Shown: one piece after another, positions 39,849 through 49,240 of the stretch
Layout: the number at the start of each line of letters is the position of its first letter
Position numbering within the stretch: the first letter of the stretch is position 1
NCBI RefSeq assembly: GCF_001578185.1
Contig: NZ_CP011008.1
Coordinates: 3,500,001 to 3,564,000, forward strand
Reading direction: 5' to 3'
Source: Peribacillus simplex
Lineage (GTDB): Bacteria; Bacillota; Bacilli; Bacillales; DSM-1321
DNA length: 64,000 bases
The notes under the pieces: generated by a model
Told to the model about the DNA's origin: nothing
The model's database searches: none
Seen by the model: only the letters and a program-made list of their open reading frames with translations
Translations under genes and position numbers: made by a program

Positions 39849-41393
39849 TCGCTTTTCAATTTCTGCCAACAGTTTAATATATGACTTTTTATCCGGGGCT
39901 AGCTCAATAGCCTTTTCAGCTTGCTCCTTAGCCTTGTCGAATGATTCGAGATTCATGTAGACTAAGGCCAGATTGTAATGCGCTTCACGCAAATCCGGAT
40001 TGCTTTCAATCGCTTTTTCATAATAATCCCTTGCTTTGTATATCTCGTCTTTATCTAAAGATAAATTCCCAAGCATAAAAAGCGATAGCGGTGCATCTCG
40101 GTTTTCATCCACATAATTGAATAACATCTCTTCTGCTTTATCTTCTTCTGCATCATCGATATACTTTTGGGCTAGCATGGCCATGGTATTATCATCTAAA
40201 GCTGCCCTGCTCTGATGTTTAAAACCAAATTGAAGCATGCCATAGGTCAGTATCGCAGTTCCTATTAAAAAAGCCAGCTGCCGAAAGAGATTCCTGGTTT
40301 TTGGCAGATGGACCACTCCAGCAGCCAAGAACCCGCCAACCAACCCTCCGATATGCCCTGCATTGTCAATTCCCGAAACGGTGAAACCATATATCAGGTT
40401 AATGATAATTAACGCGATCACCGTTGAGCCCATCGAGCGCATGAATAATTTTGGATAGACGATGCCAAAGTACAGAAGGGCCCCAAAACAGCCAAAAATG
40501 GCGCCGCTCGCCCCTGCCGAAAGATTCGGGGTCATGATGAAGCTGCCTAGAGTTCCAGCGAAACCTGCGAATATATAGATAAAAAGGAACCTGGCATTAC
40601 CGTAAATCCTTTCTACTTCAGCACCGATCAAATACAATGAAAATGTATTCATCAGTAAATGAATGAACCCAATATGGATGATCATCGGTGTAAAGAACCG
40701 CCACCATTCCCCTTGTATGATATAAGGGGAATATTTAGCGCCAAACTCAATCAAAGTCTTGGAGTTGGTGCTGCCTCCATTAAACTCCATCAAGAGGAAC
40801 ATAGCTATTTGTATCGCTATAAATATATATGTAAAGAATGGCTTATTTGCATTTTGAAATACTTTCTGCTCAGCCTTCGCCTTTTTGACTGACTCCGAGA
40901 TGGCTTCTTTCTTTACTGCGAGAACCTTTTCCTCATCTATTTCATTTTCTTTAAGAACTTGAATTGAAAGTGGTTTTTTCAAAACATTTTCAAGGTTTTG
41001 CAACGAATCATGAAATGATTCACAAGTAAGAATAAACGTGTTAACATTCGTTTTTTTAAAGGAAGCCACCTGTAAACTAAAGTCATGATCATCGACCGGG
41101 GCAAATTTACTAACATAGATACTTAGTATGCTTATGGGCTTTTTGTATAATTTCCTCCTGATTCTTTCCCCATTCTGCAGTGTTCGGCCGATATCACGTT
41201 TCAGCCAATTAGCCCAATCCAGATCATGTCGAATGAGCCTGATGACTGGAAACTCCTTATTCTTATCGCTCTCAAGCCAAATCTCCTGATGGTTTTCCGT
41301 GACAGTGATCATTCGATAATCATAATGGGCCGACAATTCCCTTATGGTTTCCCAAAACAAATAATCCTCTTTAAATCCCAATGCCTTCCCCAC
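39843..41393 (-). CDS. gluP: Rhomboid intramembrane serine protease GluP with TPR repeats
   Basis: 516 residues. An N-terminal cytoplasmic domain of about 180 residues precedes the rhomboid core of seven helices. The catalytic Ser is in AGASGAIFGCFGALLYFG and the His in GIDNAGHIGGLVGGFLAAG. The C-terminal tail carries TPR units, for example APLSLFMLGNLSLDKDEIYK and REAHYNLALVYMNLESFDKA. In B. subtilis GluP (YqgP) takes part in membrane protein quality control, including turnover of a magnesium transporter. Here it is monocistronic. Confidence 0.92.
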   Translation of the reverse strand: MGKALGFKEDYLFWETIRELSAHYDYRMITVTENHQEIWLESDKNKEFPVIRLIRHDLDWANWLKRDIGRTLQNGERIRRKLYKKPISILSIYVSKFAPVDDHDFSLQVASFKKTNVNTFILTCESFHDSLQNLENVLKKPLSIQVLKENEIDEEKVLAVKKEAISESVKKAKAEQKVFQNANKPFFTYIFIAIQIAMFLLMEFNGGSTNSKTLIEFGAKYSPYIIQGEWWRFFTPMIIHIGFIHLLMNTFSLYLIGAEVERIYGNARFLFIYIFAGFAGTLGSFIMTPNLSAGASGAIFGCFGALLYFGIVYPKLFMRSMGSTVIALIIINLIYGFTVSGIDNAGHIGGLVGGFLAAGVVHLPKTRNLFRQLAFLIGTAILTYGMLQFGFKHQSRAALDDNTMAMLAQKYIDDAEEDKAEEMLFNYVDENRDAPLSLFMLGNLSLDKDEIYKARDYYEKAIESNPDLREAHYNLALVYMNLESFDKAKEQAEKAIELAPDKKSYIKLLAEIEKRL

Positions 41394-41506
41394 TTTCCAA
41401 TGAATCTTAAGCTTCTAAAATTCCTGTTTCTATAATTAAAACTATAGACGAAATGATGAAAAAAGTAAAAAGGAGACTGTTTTCCCCTCCACTCTCCCCC
41501 TCCTTA

Positions 41507-41540
41507 TAAAAAAAGGAACCCTTGAGAGGTTCCTTTTTAA
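41507..41540. terminator. Intrinsic terminator
   Basis: AAAAAGGAACC/GGTTCCTTTTT hairpin with loop CTTGAGA; ends the leftward yqgN-yqgO unit. Confidence 0.85.
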
Positions 41541-41553
41541 GATGCCGGCATCA

Positions 41554-41742
41554 TCATTTGGTCTGACTGAACATGCTTTGCATCATTTTATCCCTGAACA
41601 TTGGCATGTCCAAGGACTTAGTCACTAGAAATCTTCTCAATATGCCGTTAGAAAGCACAGCATTTATCAGGCGGTACCGGTTTTGATAACCTGCATAAAC
41701 CACTAAACCAACCAAGAAGATTTGAATAATTAATCGAAGCAT
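41554..41742 (-). CDS. yqgO: YqgO-like small membrane protein
   Basis: 62 residues from the ATG behind GGGAGG: MLRLIIQIFLVGLVVYAGYQ, then NRYRLINAVLSNGILRRFLV and a Met-rich tail MFRDKMMQSMF. One N-terminal membrane helix. The position directly after yqgN and before gluP corresponds to yqgO in B. subtilis; the sequence similarity is not something I can score. Function unknown. Confidence 0.65.
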   Translation of the reverse strand: MLRLIIQIFLVGLVVYAGYQNRYRLINAVLSNGILRRFLVTKSLDMPMFRDKMMQSMFSQTK

Positions 41743-41820
41743 AACAATCCCTCCTAGCATTAGTTTGATACAGGAAAGGATTTTTATGAGCTAAAAGTGA
41801 TAATTAATAATTTTCTTCTT

Positions 41821-42393
41821 CTAATGGGCGTACGTGCGTAAAATCCTGGAAGGGGTAATGAGTTTGCTTACCGCTATATCATGAACCTCTATCGGGAGTT
41901 CATCCAAAAATTGAAGGTCGTATGCAAGGGCCATTGTAGCACCTCGGTAATATGAGAGGAAGCGGTCATAATAGCCACCCCCAAAGCCTAGGCGATACCC
42001 TTCTTTGGTAAAGGCAAGTCCGGGTACGATCAATACGTCCAATTCCTCTTTGAGAGCCTTGGCAGTTTCAGCCACTGGTTCAAGCAATCCATAATAAACA
42101 GACTCAAGCTGATTGAAGGAGGAAATCTTTTTGAATTCCATTGTCTTTTTTTCAGGGTCACACTTGGGCACTGCCACTTCTTTCCCTTCACTCCATGCTT
42201 GTTCAATGATCCGTACCGTTGGAACTTCAGGTGGGATGGAGATGGTGATGCCAATGGTTTTAGCTTTTTTCCATTCCTCCAGTGAAAATAAGTTTTCAGC
42301 GATTCTGCTCGATAGTTCTTCATGTTCCACTTTGGTCAGTTCCATTAAACGGGACCTAACTTCTTTACGGAGCTTATTCTTGTTTTCTCTCAT
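41821..42393 (-). CDS. yqgN: 5-formyltetrahydrofolate cyclo-ligase
   Basis: 190 residues. Converts 5-formyl-THF to 5,10-methenyl-THF with ATP, returning a storage form of folate to one-carbon metabolism. Family features: the N-terminal KLRKEVRSRL, the ISIPPEVPTVRIIEQAW region, and the C-terminal VPGLAFTKEGYRLGFGGGYYDRFL motif that binds ATP and substrate. Length is standard. It precedes yqgO on the same strand. The link with one-carbon metabolism echoes gcvT at the left of the window but they are far apart. Confidence 0.93.
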   Translation of the reverse strand: MRENKNKLRKEVRSRLMELTKVEHEELSSRIAENLFSLEEWKKAKTIGITISIPPEVPTVRIIEQAWSEGKEVAVPKCDPEKKTMEFKKISSFNQLESVYYGLLEPVAETAKALKEELDVLIVPGLAFTKEGYRLGFGGGYYDRFLSYYRGATMALAYDLQFLDELPIEVHDIAVSKLITPSRILRTYAH

Positions 42394-42556
42394 CTCTTCC
42401 GACTCCTTTAGTCTACTTCTATTATTATCTCATAATATTTGTTCAATTACGAAAATACGAAGCGGGAAGTCGCCTAATCATTAGTACATTCTGAAAATAT
42501 TCACTAAATGGGCAACGGACCCTAAAGGAAAGATAGAAAGAAGGTATTAAAAAAAT

Positions 42557-42588
42557 GCAAAAAAAAAACAACAGGAAAAATCCTGTTG
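42557..42588 (-). terminator. Terminator of rpmG
   Basis: CAACAGGA/TCCTGTTG stem with nine A on the left (U run on the minus strand), immediately after the rpmG stop. Confidence 0.9.
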
Positions 42589-42589
42589 C

Positions 42590-42739
42590 TTACTTTGTTT
42601 CACGGTGAGTCGTGCTGCGTTTTTCTCTTGAGCAGTATTTTTTAAGCTCAAGACGGTCTGGATTGTTACGTTTATTTTTTTTAGAAATATAGTTACGGTC
42701 TCCACATTCAGTGCAAGCTAATGTAATATTTACGCGCAT
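42590..42739 (-). CDS. rpmG: 50S ribosomal protein L33
   Basis: 49 residues: [20 protein letters not shown], then [20 protein letters not shown] and RSTTHRETK. The typical L33 core [12 protein letters not shown] is present. The zinc ribbon is incomplete: Cys9, Cys12 and Cys36 are there but the fourth position of a CxxC...CxxC form is Glu39. GGAGGGAAATACACA precedes the ATG. The position beside yqgN matches rpmGA of B. subtilis. Single gene with terminator. Confidence 0.93.
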   Translation of the reverse strand: MRVNITLACTECGDRNYISKKNKRNNPDRLELKKYCSREKRSTTHRETK

Positions 42740-42856
42740 TGTGTATTTCCCTCCAAACATATTGACTTTTTCACATAGGACTTTTCTATAATATCATTAT
42801 TCAATGCGAATTGCTAGTATGTTTTTTGGGAAAACCAACATTAACTTTTTTTAATT

Positions 42857-43465
42857 TTAATTGTTCACGTTTTGCATCGTCAGAAGAAGCTGATTATTTA
42901 TGACTTTCGCTTCTTCTTTCGTTTCAGCATGAATGACCCAAGCCACAGCTTCTATACATTCCTTAGGTAAGATTTCCGTCTCTAATGTAAACACGCTGGT
43001 AACTTCCCCTTTGGCAAGCGGTGAATAAGCCAGGAGCCCTTCTTTCAGTGATTTGAAGCATCCCTCTTGATAAAGGCTTCCCTTACCTTGGATGCAATAT
43101 TGAGAGATGCTTTTCCCTTTCACCAATCCACCCAGTAAGGCAATCGATTGAGGTGCTACATGTAAAATCGCCCTTTCATTCGGGCTGTAAAAAGCCACCG
43201 CCTGTCTTTCGAAAGCGTTTTCATAGTGAAAAAACACTTTAGGACGCTTAGTCTCAAATGAAGTATTCCTAATCGTGAACTTCGAAAAGGTCACCTGACC
43301 CTGGGTATAAGTTTGCGAAAGTGTCCGGATCTCTCCATTAGGATGACTCATCATGTCTTCCTCAGGATACCAATCAAAACTCTCATCCATCCATAACCCA
43401 GCCTTTAATCCCTTACGATATAGATCCTGGTTATCCTGCGGCATATATGCGAATAGCGAATTCAT
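42857..43465 (-). CDS. Hypothetical protein between rpmG and yqzD
   Basis: 202 residues starting MNSLFAYMPQDNQDLYRKGL behind GGGAAGGG. Later segments are VTFSKFTIRNTSFETKRPKV, FHYENAFERQAVAFYSPNER and AILHVAPQSIALLGGLVKGK. The strand pattern suggests a beta-sandwich, with no signal peptide or membrane helix. It may be restricted to a set of Bacillaceae; I do not recognise a family. It reads leftward and stands alone. Confidence 0.6.
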   Translation of the reverse strand: MNSLFAYMPQDNQDLYRKGLKAGLWMDESFDWYPEEDMMSHPNGEIRTLSQTYTQGQVTFSKFTIRNTSFETKRPKVFFHYENAFERQAVAFYSPNERAILHVAPQSIALLGGLVKGKSISQYCIQGKGSLYQEGCFKSLKEGLLAYSPLAKGEVTSVFTLETEILPKECIEAVAWVIHAETKEEAKVINNQLLLTMQNVNN

Positions 43466-43883
43466 ATAATCATCCCTTCCCCTTTTTTATCCTTATATAA
43501 CTTATCATTAGGCGCTGACAGTGAAACTTTCCACTTAGAATCTGCACACCATTTTCTTATCTTATAGGTTCGCTGGTTTTTAACTATTCATAATATTTCG
43601 TCTTTTCTTTTTATTCTATCTTTATGTTAGCACTGAATTGGCTGATGGACAATAAACACTTTTTGTCGAATTTTATGTAAGTTATCTTTTAAAGGTTTTT
43701 TTCCCGTTTTCATGCCTGAATTTTTTTCTTCATCGATAGTCATGAGGCTTTTCGACAATAATTTGAAACCAAACAGACAATTAATGTAGTTTATTGCCAT
43801 ATCCAAGATATAAAAATCTCCAATTTTTTAAAAATATGTGTAAGATATAAGTATATGTCGAAAATTATCTTCTGAGGTGTAAC
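43466..43883. other. Long intergenic region upstream of yqzD
   Basis: About 415 bp, AT-rich, between divergent genes. No ORF with a ribosome-binding site. It must contain the leftward promoter of the 202-residue gene and the rightward promoter of yqzD. No clear operator or hairpin stands out. Confidence 0.45.
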
Positions 43884-44273
43884 ATGGAAATCCTTATAAT
43901 CCTTCTTTTTTCATTAGCGATCATCATTCTTATCATTTCCTTTATCAGTAAAGATAAAGTTGCCAAATTAGAAGAAGATTTAGAACAGATGACGATAACC
44001 TATATGCAGGATATCTACCAATTAAAGAAGAAAGTGAAAATTCTTGAAGAGGAATTCATTATCCAGGATGACCCGATTCCTCCTTTAAAGACTAAATCAC
44101 CTTTCACTTCCAATGATATCGAACCCATTCATGAAATTCTAAAAAGCCAGGTTCTATCCTTATATAGCCAAGGTCTTTCTTTGGACCAAATCGCAAAACA
44201 ATCCTCTTTAACAAAGGAACAAACCATCTCAGTGATCAAGCAACAAAGATTGCGGGTGAATAAAGATGAATAA
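43884..44273 (+). CDS. yqzD: YqzD-like membrane-anchored coiled-coil protein
   Basis: 129 residues. An N-terminal helix (LIILLFSLAIIILIISFI) is followed by a coiled coil (KLEEDLEQMTITYMQDIYQL to about residue 65) and a C-terminal helix-turn-helix-like segment LYSQGLSLDQIAKQSSLTKE QTISVI (written in two parts), as in SwrB/DUF6115-type proteins. It overlaps yqzC by 8 bp, which matches the yqzD-yqzC pair next to the pst operon in B. subtilis. Function is not established. The HTH may be structural only. Confidence 0.72.
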   Translation: MEILIILLFSLAIIILIISFISKDKVAKLEEDLEQMTITYMQDIYQLKKKVKILEEEFIIQDDPIPPLKTKSPFTSNDIEPIHEILKSQVLSLYSQGLSLDQIAKQSSLTKEQTISVIKQQRLRVNKDE

Positions 44274-44721
44274 AGCAAGACTGCAAGGCCTTTCCGCCGG
44301 TATCATCCTTACAACAACAATCTTTACAGGCTTTTATTACGGTACCGGAATAATCGATGGTACCACTCCGACTACGGAGGAAGCTAAGGAATTGCTAGAG
44401 AATGAGGGATTTGTCGTTTCACTTCCTATCGAGGAAGCTAAAAGAACTGTCTATCAGTCAAAGGATGCGGATAAAGAAATAAAGGAGAAAGAAGCTTCAA
44501 AAAAAGATTACTCCATCGTCTCCTATACGATGGAAGTGAAAGCGAATATGACCACAAGCGAAATTGCCAATAGGCTTTCAAAGGAAAAGGTCATCGATGA
44601 TGCTGCTGGATTTGAAGCTTATATGAATGAACATGATTTCGCAAAAAAAATTCAAATCGGCGAGTTTGTGGTTACGAATAATATGACATATAGACAATTG
44701 GCCCACACTTTGACACATTAA
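44266..44721 (+). CDS. yqzC: YqzC-like protein with MltG/YceG-type domain
   Basis: 151 residues. An N-terminal helix (LSAGIILTTTIFTGFYYGTG) is followed by a linker and a C-terminal domain with MEVKANMTTSEIANRLSKEK, IDDAAGFEAYMNEHD and IGEFVVTNNMTYRQLAHTLT. This is the small LysM-like module seen at the start of endolytic transglycosylases of the MltG family, without the catalytic part. It is translationally coupled to yqzD. A wall-associated role is inferred. Confidence 0.75.
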   Translation: MNKARLQGLSAGIILTTTIFTGFYYGTGIIDGTTPTTEEAKELLENEGFVVSLPIEEAKRTVYQSKDADKEIKEKEASKKDYSIVSYTMEVKANMTTSEIANRLSKEKVIDDAAGFEAYMNEHDFAKKIQIGEFVVTNNMTYRQLAHTLTH

Positions 44722-44725
44722 TGAA

Positions 44726-44775
44726 TAAGAGAGACTTTTAAATGGACGATGTCCGAGAAAAAGCCTCTCTTTATT
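44726..44775. terminator. Terminator between yqzC and phoU
   Basis: AAGAGAG...CTCTCTT with additional pairing TTTT/AAAA; loop about 26 bases. Placed between convergent genes and can serve both. Confidence 0.7.
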
Positions 44776-44791
44776 TCAATTAGGATTGGGT

Positions 44792-45445
44792 TCATTCATT
44801 CCTGCTGACATATCTCCCTCTTACTAGGAAATAAATATTCTCTGCGATATTCGTTGTATGATCAGCCGTTCTTTCTAAATATCGGGCAATTAAGGAAAGC
44901 TGTGTGATCTGCTGAATGTTTTTTTCATCTGAAAGCCGAAGGAGACCTCGAATCATCTCTCCATAAAAGCGATCGACCTCATCATCCATTTCAATGATTT
45001 CTCTTGAAAGTACAACATCTTCCTTCTCAAATGCTTCTATCGAAAGTTCAATCATCTTTAGGGTAATATCATGCATCTGCTTTAAAGGTGTTAAAGGCAG
45101 AATAAATGGCTGGTCACCGATTCGGATGGCCGATTTAGCGATATTGACCCCAAAGTCCGCCATCCGTTCAATATCTGAAGCTATTTTTATGGCAGCGATG
45201 ATACGCCGTAAATCAATCGCAACTGGCTGTTGCTTAGCAATCAGTAAAATAGCAAAGTCATTAATTTCCTCTTCCAGCAAATCAGCTTTTGTATCATCAT
45301 CAATAACTTCAAGAGCCTCTTCAACATTCTTGTTTTCCAGTGCGGTAAATGATTTTGAAATGGCGCCGGAAGCTAAATTGGCCAGTTCCACGATTTTCCC
45401 TTGTAACTCTTTCAATTGAAGCTCGAAATTTTCACGAACGATCAT
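44792..45445 (-). CDS. phoU: Phosphate transport/signalling regulator PhoU
   Basis: 217 residues with two PhoU repeats of three helices. Metal-binding clusters EEINDFAILLIAKQQPVAID and IARYLERTADHTTNIAENIY, both with E/D-x-x-x-D patterns, are present near residues 60 and 190. PhoU links the Pst transporter to the phosphate sensor and restrains the Pho response. It ends the pst operon on the minus strand, 20 bp after pstB. B. subtilis itself lacks a phoU in its pst operon, so this is a difference from that model. Confidence 0.92.
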   Translation of the reverse strand: MIVRENFELQLKELQGKIVELANLASGAISKSFTALENKNVEEALEVIDDDTKADLLEEEINDFAILLIAKQQPVAIDLRRIIAAIKIASDIERMADFGVNIAKSAIRIGDQPFILPLTPLKQMHDITLKMIELSIEAFEKEDVVLSREIIEMDDEVDRFYGEMIRGLLRLSDEKNIQQITQLSLIARYLERTADHTTNIAENIYFLVRGRYVSRNE

Positions 45446-45465
45446 TATCGCATCTCCCTTTCTCT

Positions 45466-46293
45466 TTAACCGAAGCGTCCGGTAATGTAATCTTCTGTTC
45501 TTTTATCATTCGGATTAGAGAAGATGGTATTGGTATCAGAGTATTCGATGACTTCTCCATTTAAAAAGAAGGCTGTTCTATCAGAGATACGTGCTGCCTG
45601 CTGCATGTTATGGGTAACGATTATGATGCTGAATTCCTTTTTCATTTCTTGGACCAATTCTTCTATTTTCAAAGTGGAAATCGGATCAAGAGCAGAAGTC
45701 GGTTCATCCATTAAAATGACATCCGGCTCGATTGCCAAACATCTGGCGATACAAAGTCGCTGTTGCTGTCCACCTGAAAGTCCATATGCATTTTCATGAA
45801 GGCGGTCTTTCACTTCATTCCAAATCGCTGCACCTTTTAAACTTTTTTCAACGATTTCATCAAGGATTTTTTTATTTTTGATCCCATGGATCCTTGGTCC
45901 GTATACAACATTTTCATAAATTGATTTAGGAAAGGGATTAGGCTTTTGAAAGACCATCCCCACCTGTGTCCTTAAATCTTCCACCTTATAGGACTGATCG
46001 AGGATATTCCTGTTCCTATATTTAATCTGACCTGTCGTTTTAACATCCGGAACCAGTTCAATCATTCGGTTCAATGTTTTGATGTAGGTGGATTTCCCAC
46101 ATCCTGAAGGCCCGATGATGGCAGTCACTTCATTTTGATGCATATCAAGATTAATATTTTTCAAAGCATGGTTTTCACCGTACCATAAATTGAGATTGGA
46201 CGTTTCATACACCTTTTCCGTCAAGACACCGGACTCGACATTTTCGATCCCGATTGCCGGTGACTTTTTTTCTCTCGTTAAGGTCATATTCAT
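45466..46293 (-). CDS. pstB: Phosphate ABC transporter ATP-binding protein
   Basis: 275 residues. Walker [21 protein letters not shown]-loop [19 protein letters not shown] (a PstB marker), signature [20 protein letters not shown] and Walker [21 protein letters not shown], then the switch His in [10 protein letters not shown]. It powers high-affinity phosphate import with PstC and PstA. The N-terminus is about 20 residues longer than some PstB proteins, within the normal range. Only one pstB is present, whereas B. subtilis has two tandem copies. Confidence 0.95.
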   Translation of the reverse strand: MNMTLTREKKSPAIGIENVESGVLTEKVYETSNLNLWYGENHALKNINLDMHQNEVTAIIGPSGCGKSTYIKTLNRMIELVPDVKTTGQIKYRNRNILDQSYKVEDLRTQVGMVFQKPNPFPKSIYENVVYGPRIHGIKNKKILDEIVEKSLKGAAIWNEVKDRLHENAYGLSGGQQQRLCIARCLAIEPDVILMDEPTSALDPISTLKIEELVQEMKKEFSIIIVTHNMQQAARISDRTAFFLNGEVIEYSDTNTIFSNPNDKRTEDYITGRFG

Positions 46294-46308
46294 GCTTCCT
46301 TCCTCCCA

Positions 46309-47187
46309 TCAATATCTTTTCTGGAATTTATTCCTAATTAAAACCGCTATTGAATTCATGAAAATTAACAGGAAGAGCAAAACGATGATTCCCGCTGCAG
46401 CAACCTGCTGGAATTCCTCCTGTGGACGAGATGTCCAATTATAGATTTGCATTGGCAGCACTGTAAATGTATCCATGACCGTTTGAGGCAAAAAGGCGAT
46501 GAACATCGGTATGCCAACCACCACCAATGGCGCCGTTTCACCGATTGCCCGCGACAAGGCAAGTATTCCACCAGTTAAAATGCCAGGTATAGCAGCCGGA
46601 AGGACCACTTTCAATATTGTCTGCCACTTTGTTGCACCCATTCCAAATGAAGCTTCCCTTAAATCACGAGGTACGGCACGTATGGCCTCTTGGGCAGCTA
46701 CTATGATGACCGGGAGAACGAGAAGACTCATGGTCAAGCCTGCTGCCAATATGGACCGGTCCAAGGCTAGCGCCCGGACGAAAACCGTTAGGCCCAGCAG
46801 TCCAAATACAATTGACGGGACACCTGCCAGATTGGAAATATTCACTTTGATAAAAGTGGTGATCCAATTCTTTCTGGCATATTCCTCTAAATAAATCGCC
46901 GTTCCGACACCAAGCAGCAGGGAAACTGGAGCCACGACTACCATCAACCATATTGAACCGATTAGAGCTGCTTTTATACCAGCGTCCTCTGGTTTCCTGG
47001 AAGCGAAATTCTGAAGGAAATCCCCATTCAGATGACCAATTCCTTGAGTGAATATCCGATAAAATAAGATGGCCAATACAATGAGGCCAACCAATGTTGC
47101 CAAGAAGAATAATCCTTTACAAATCGTGTTAACAGCCAGCCTAACGGGCATTTTTTTTGCAACATGACTTTTGTTAATCAGTTTCAT
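46309..47187 (-). CDS. pstA: Phosphate ABC transporter permease PstA
   Basis: 292 residues and six membrane helices. The cytoplasmic EAA loop is AIRAVPRDLREASFGMGATKW, with the family's ATKWQTILKVVLPAAIPGIL extension, and GIPSIVFGLLG-like text (LAGVPSIVFGLLGL) precedes it. It pairs with PstC to form the membrane channel. It is spaced 3 bp from pstC upstream and 15 bp from pstB downstream, consistent with one polycistronic mRNA. Confidence 0.95.
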   Translation of the reverse strand: MKLINKSHVAKKMPVRLAVNTICKGLFFLATLVGLIVLAILFYRIFTQGIGHLNGDFLQNFASRKPEDAGIKAALIGSIWLMVVVAPVSLLLGVGTAIYLEEYARKNWITTFIKVNISNLAGVPSIVFGLLGLTVFVRALALDRSILAAGLTMSLLVLPVIIVAAQEAIRAVPRDLREASFGMGATKWQTILKVVLPAAIPGILTGGILALSRAIGETAPLVVVGIPMFIAFLPQTVMDTFTVLPMQIYNWTSRPQEEFQQVAAAGIIVLLFLLIFMNSIAVLIRNKFQKRY

Positions 47188-47190
47188 GTC

Positions 47191-48129
47191 TTAATATTCC
47201 TCCCTGAACTTGCGAGAGATGAACTGCGCCAGTAAATTCATGACAAGCGTAAAGACGAACAGTGTCATTCCAACCGCATATATGCTGTAGTAAATCGTTG
47301 TCCCATACCCTGCATCCCCCGAACTGACCTGTACGATATAGGCGGTCATCGTTTGGATCGATGAAGTGACATCCATGCTCATATTTGGAGTCGAGCCACC
47401 TGCAACACTCACAATCATGGTCTCCCCTATCGCTCTGGATAGAGCAAGAACGATGGATGCCACAATTCCTGAAATGGCTGCTGGCAATACCACTTTAATT
47501 GTCGTTTCAAGTTTCGTTGCCCCTAAAGCATATGCACCTTCGCGAATCGACTTTGGCACTGATACAAGGGCATCTTCCGACAAAGAGGCTATCATCGGCA
47601 TGATCATGATACCTACAACGATCCCAGGACTTAAGGCATTGAACATATCAAGGGAAGGAAATAAATCCCGCAAAACCGGTGTTACAAAAGTTAAGGCAAA
47701 GAAGCCGTAAACGATAGTAGGAATCCCAGCTAAAACTTCTAAAATCGGCTTGATGATTCTCCGCGTATTCTCTGATGCATATTCACTCAAGAAAATGGCT
47801 GTTGCAAGCCCTACTGGAACTGCAACCACCGCTGCTATCACTGTTATCTTCAATGTTCCAACGACAAGGGGCATAATCCCATACGAAGGGGTGGATGCAA
47901 ATGGCAGCCATTTAGCCTCTGTAAAAAATTCGACGATGGAAACTCTGTCAAAGAAGATGAATGTCTCAAATATAAGCGTCAGGATAATCCCGATTGTAGT
48001 AAAAACAGAAATTGCCGCAGTAAAGAACAATAGTTTAGGTATGATTTTTTCTATATTTATTTTTTTCTTCCTTTTCTTTTCCAGGATCATTTGCTGTACA
48101 GAATAGCTTTCTGTTTTTCTCAGTTCCAA
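47191..48129 (-). CDS. pstC: Phosphate ABC transporter permease PstC
   Basis: 312 residues, six membrane helices after a basic N-terminus (KKRKKKINIEKIIPKLLFF). Conserved text: ILEVLAGIPTIVYGFFALTF and the EAA loop ALVSVPKSIREGAYALGATK with LETTIKVVLPAAISGIVASI. PstC-specific is the first periplasmic loop region. It is preceded by pstS with a 100-bp gap that could allow differential expression, as the binding protein is usually made in excess. Confidence 0.95.
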   Translation of the reverse strand: MELRKTESYSVQQMILEKKRKKKINIEKIIPKLLFFTAAISVFTTIGIILTLIFETFIFFDRVSIVEFFTEAKWLPFASTPSYGIMPLVVGTLKITVIAAVVAVPVGLATAIFLSEYASENTRRIIKPILEVLAGIPTIVYGFFALTFVTPVLRDLFPSLDMFNALSPGIVVGIMIMPMIASLSEDALVSVPKSIREGAYALGATKLETTIKVVLPAAISGIVASIVLALSRAIGETMIVSVAGGSTPNMSMDVTSSIQTMTAYIVQVSSGDAGYGTTIYYSIYAVGMTLFVFTLVMNLLAQFISRKFREEY

Positions 48130-48228
48130 CTTGCATCCTCCATTTCAGACACGCAATATTTGGATTTACAAGCTGTTACCCCCGCCTTAAACGAGTCAAG
48201 ACGGGATTTCAGTAGCCTGTAATATCGA

Positions 48229-49191
48229 TTATTTTTCAAGTTCTTTCAATTTATCAAGATCTTTCTTGTACTCTTCTTCCGGTAGGCTGATATAACCCAC
48301 TTCTTCAGCAAGCTCTCCAGCATTTTCAATGACGAATTGAGTATAATCTGCCACTTGTTCTTTTTCAGCTACCGACTTATTAGCTACATATGTGTATAGC
48401 GGACGTGACAATGGGGCATACTCCCCACTTTTAATTGTTTCATGTGTTGGCTCAACAGCACCTTTGCCGTTGTCGATGGAAACGATCTTTAACTTATCTT
48501 TATTTTCTGCATAGTAGGCATAACCGAAGAACCCAATCGCATTTTTATCACCTTCTACACCCTGTACAAGAACATTATCATCTTCTGAAAGCGTAGCATT
48601 TTCCACCATTGGTTTTTCGTTAAGGATCACTTCATTGAAATAATCATATGTGCCTGAATCTGTTCCCGGAGAGTAGAATTTTATTTCTTCATTCGGCCAT
48701 TCGGGACGTATATCAGACCATTTCTTCACCTTGCCATTATCAACCCACAGTTTTTGGAGTTCTTCAACTGTTAGTGAATCGATGAAATCATTATCTTTAT
48801 TGGCGACGATTGAAATCCCGTCAAATGCCAATTTCAACTCTGTATATTTAACTCCCTTTTCATCAAGCATCGTACTTTCTTCTTTCTTGACAGGGCGGGA
48901 TGCATTGCTTAAATCCGTCTCACCAGCGATGAATTTCTTAAATCCTCCGCCTGTTCCTGATGATCCAACTGATACTTTTACATCAGGTTGTGTAGCCATA
49001 TATTCTTCTGCAACTGCCTCCATGATTGGAAAGACCGTTGAGGAACCATCCGTTATCACTTCTCCCTGCAGTTTGCCTGATCCTTTTCCTTCACTGCTGC
49101 TTGTCTTAGTATCATCGGATCCACAACCCGCCGCAACTGCAATTACTCCACCCATCATTACAGTCATTGCCATACCCTTGAAACGTCTCAT
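48229..49191 (-). CDS. pstS: Phosphate-binding lipoprotein PstS
   Basis: 320 residues. Signal peptide with lipobox VIAVAAGCGSDD, acylated at the Cys near residue 23. The binding domain shows GSSTVFPIMEAVAEEYMATQ and VGSSGTGGGFKKFIAGETDL, whose Ser, Thr and Gly main-chain groups hold phosphate, and RPVKKEE. It is the first gene of the pstSCAB-phoU operon and stands behind PhoP-box repeats. An AGGGGGA site precedes the ATG. Delivers phosphate to PstCA on the outer face of the membrane. Confidence 0.95.
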   Translation of the reverse strand: MRRFKGMAMTVMMGGVIAVAAGCGSDDTKTSSSEGKGSGKLQGEVITDGSSTVFPIMEAVAEEYMATQPDVKVSVGSSGTGGGFKKFIAGETDLSNASRPVKKEESTMLDEKGVKYTELKLAFDGISIVANKDNDFIDSLTVEELQKLWVDNGKVKKWSDIRPEWPNEEIKFYSPGTDSGTYDYFNEVILNEKPMVENATLSEDDNVLVQGVEGDKNAIGFFGYAYYAENKDKLKIVSIDNGKGAVEPTHETIKSGEYAPLSRPLYTYVANKSVAEKEQVADYTQFVIENAGELAEEVGYISLPEEEYKKDLDKLKELEK

Positions 49192-49240
49192 TTGTAAATC
49201 CCCCTAAGAATTTTATATGAATATTTTGTCCTACAAACAC

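Noticed and set aside
42590..42739. rpmG as a pseudogene because of its missing Cys
   Set aside because: The frame, length, ribosome-binding site and terminator are all intact, and L33 forms without zinc ligands function normally in other bacteria.
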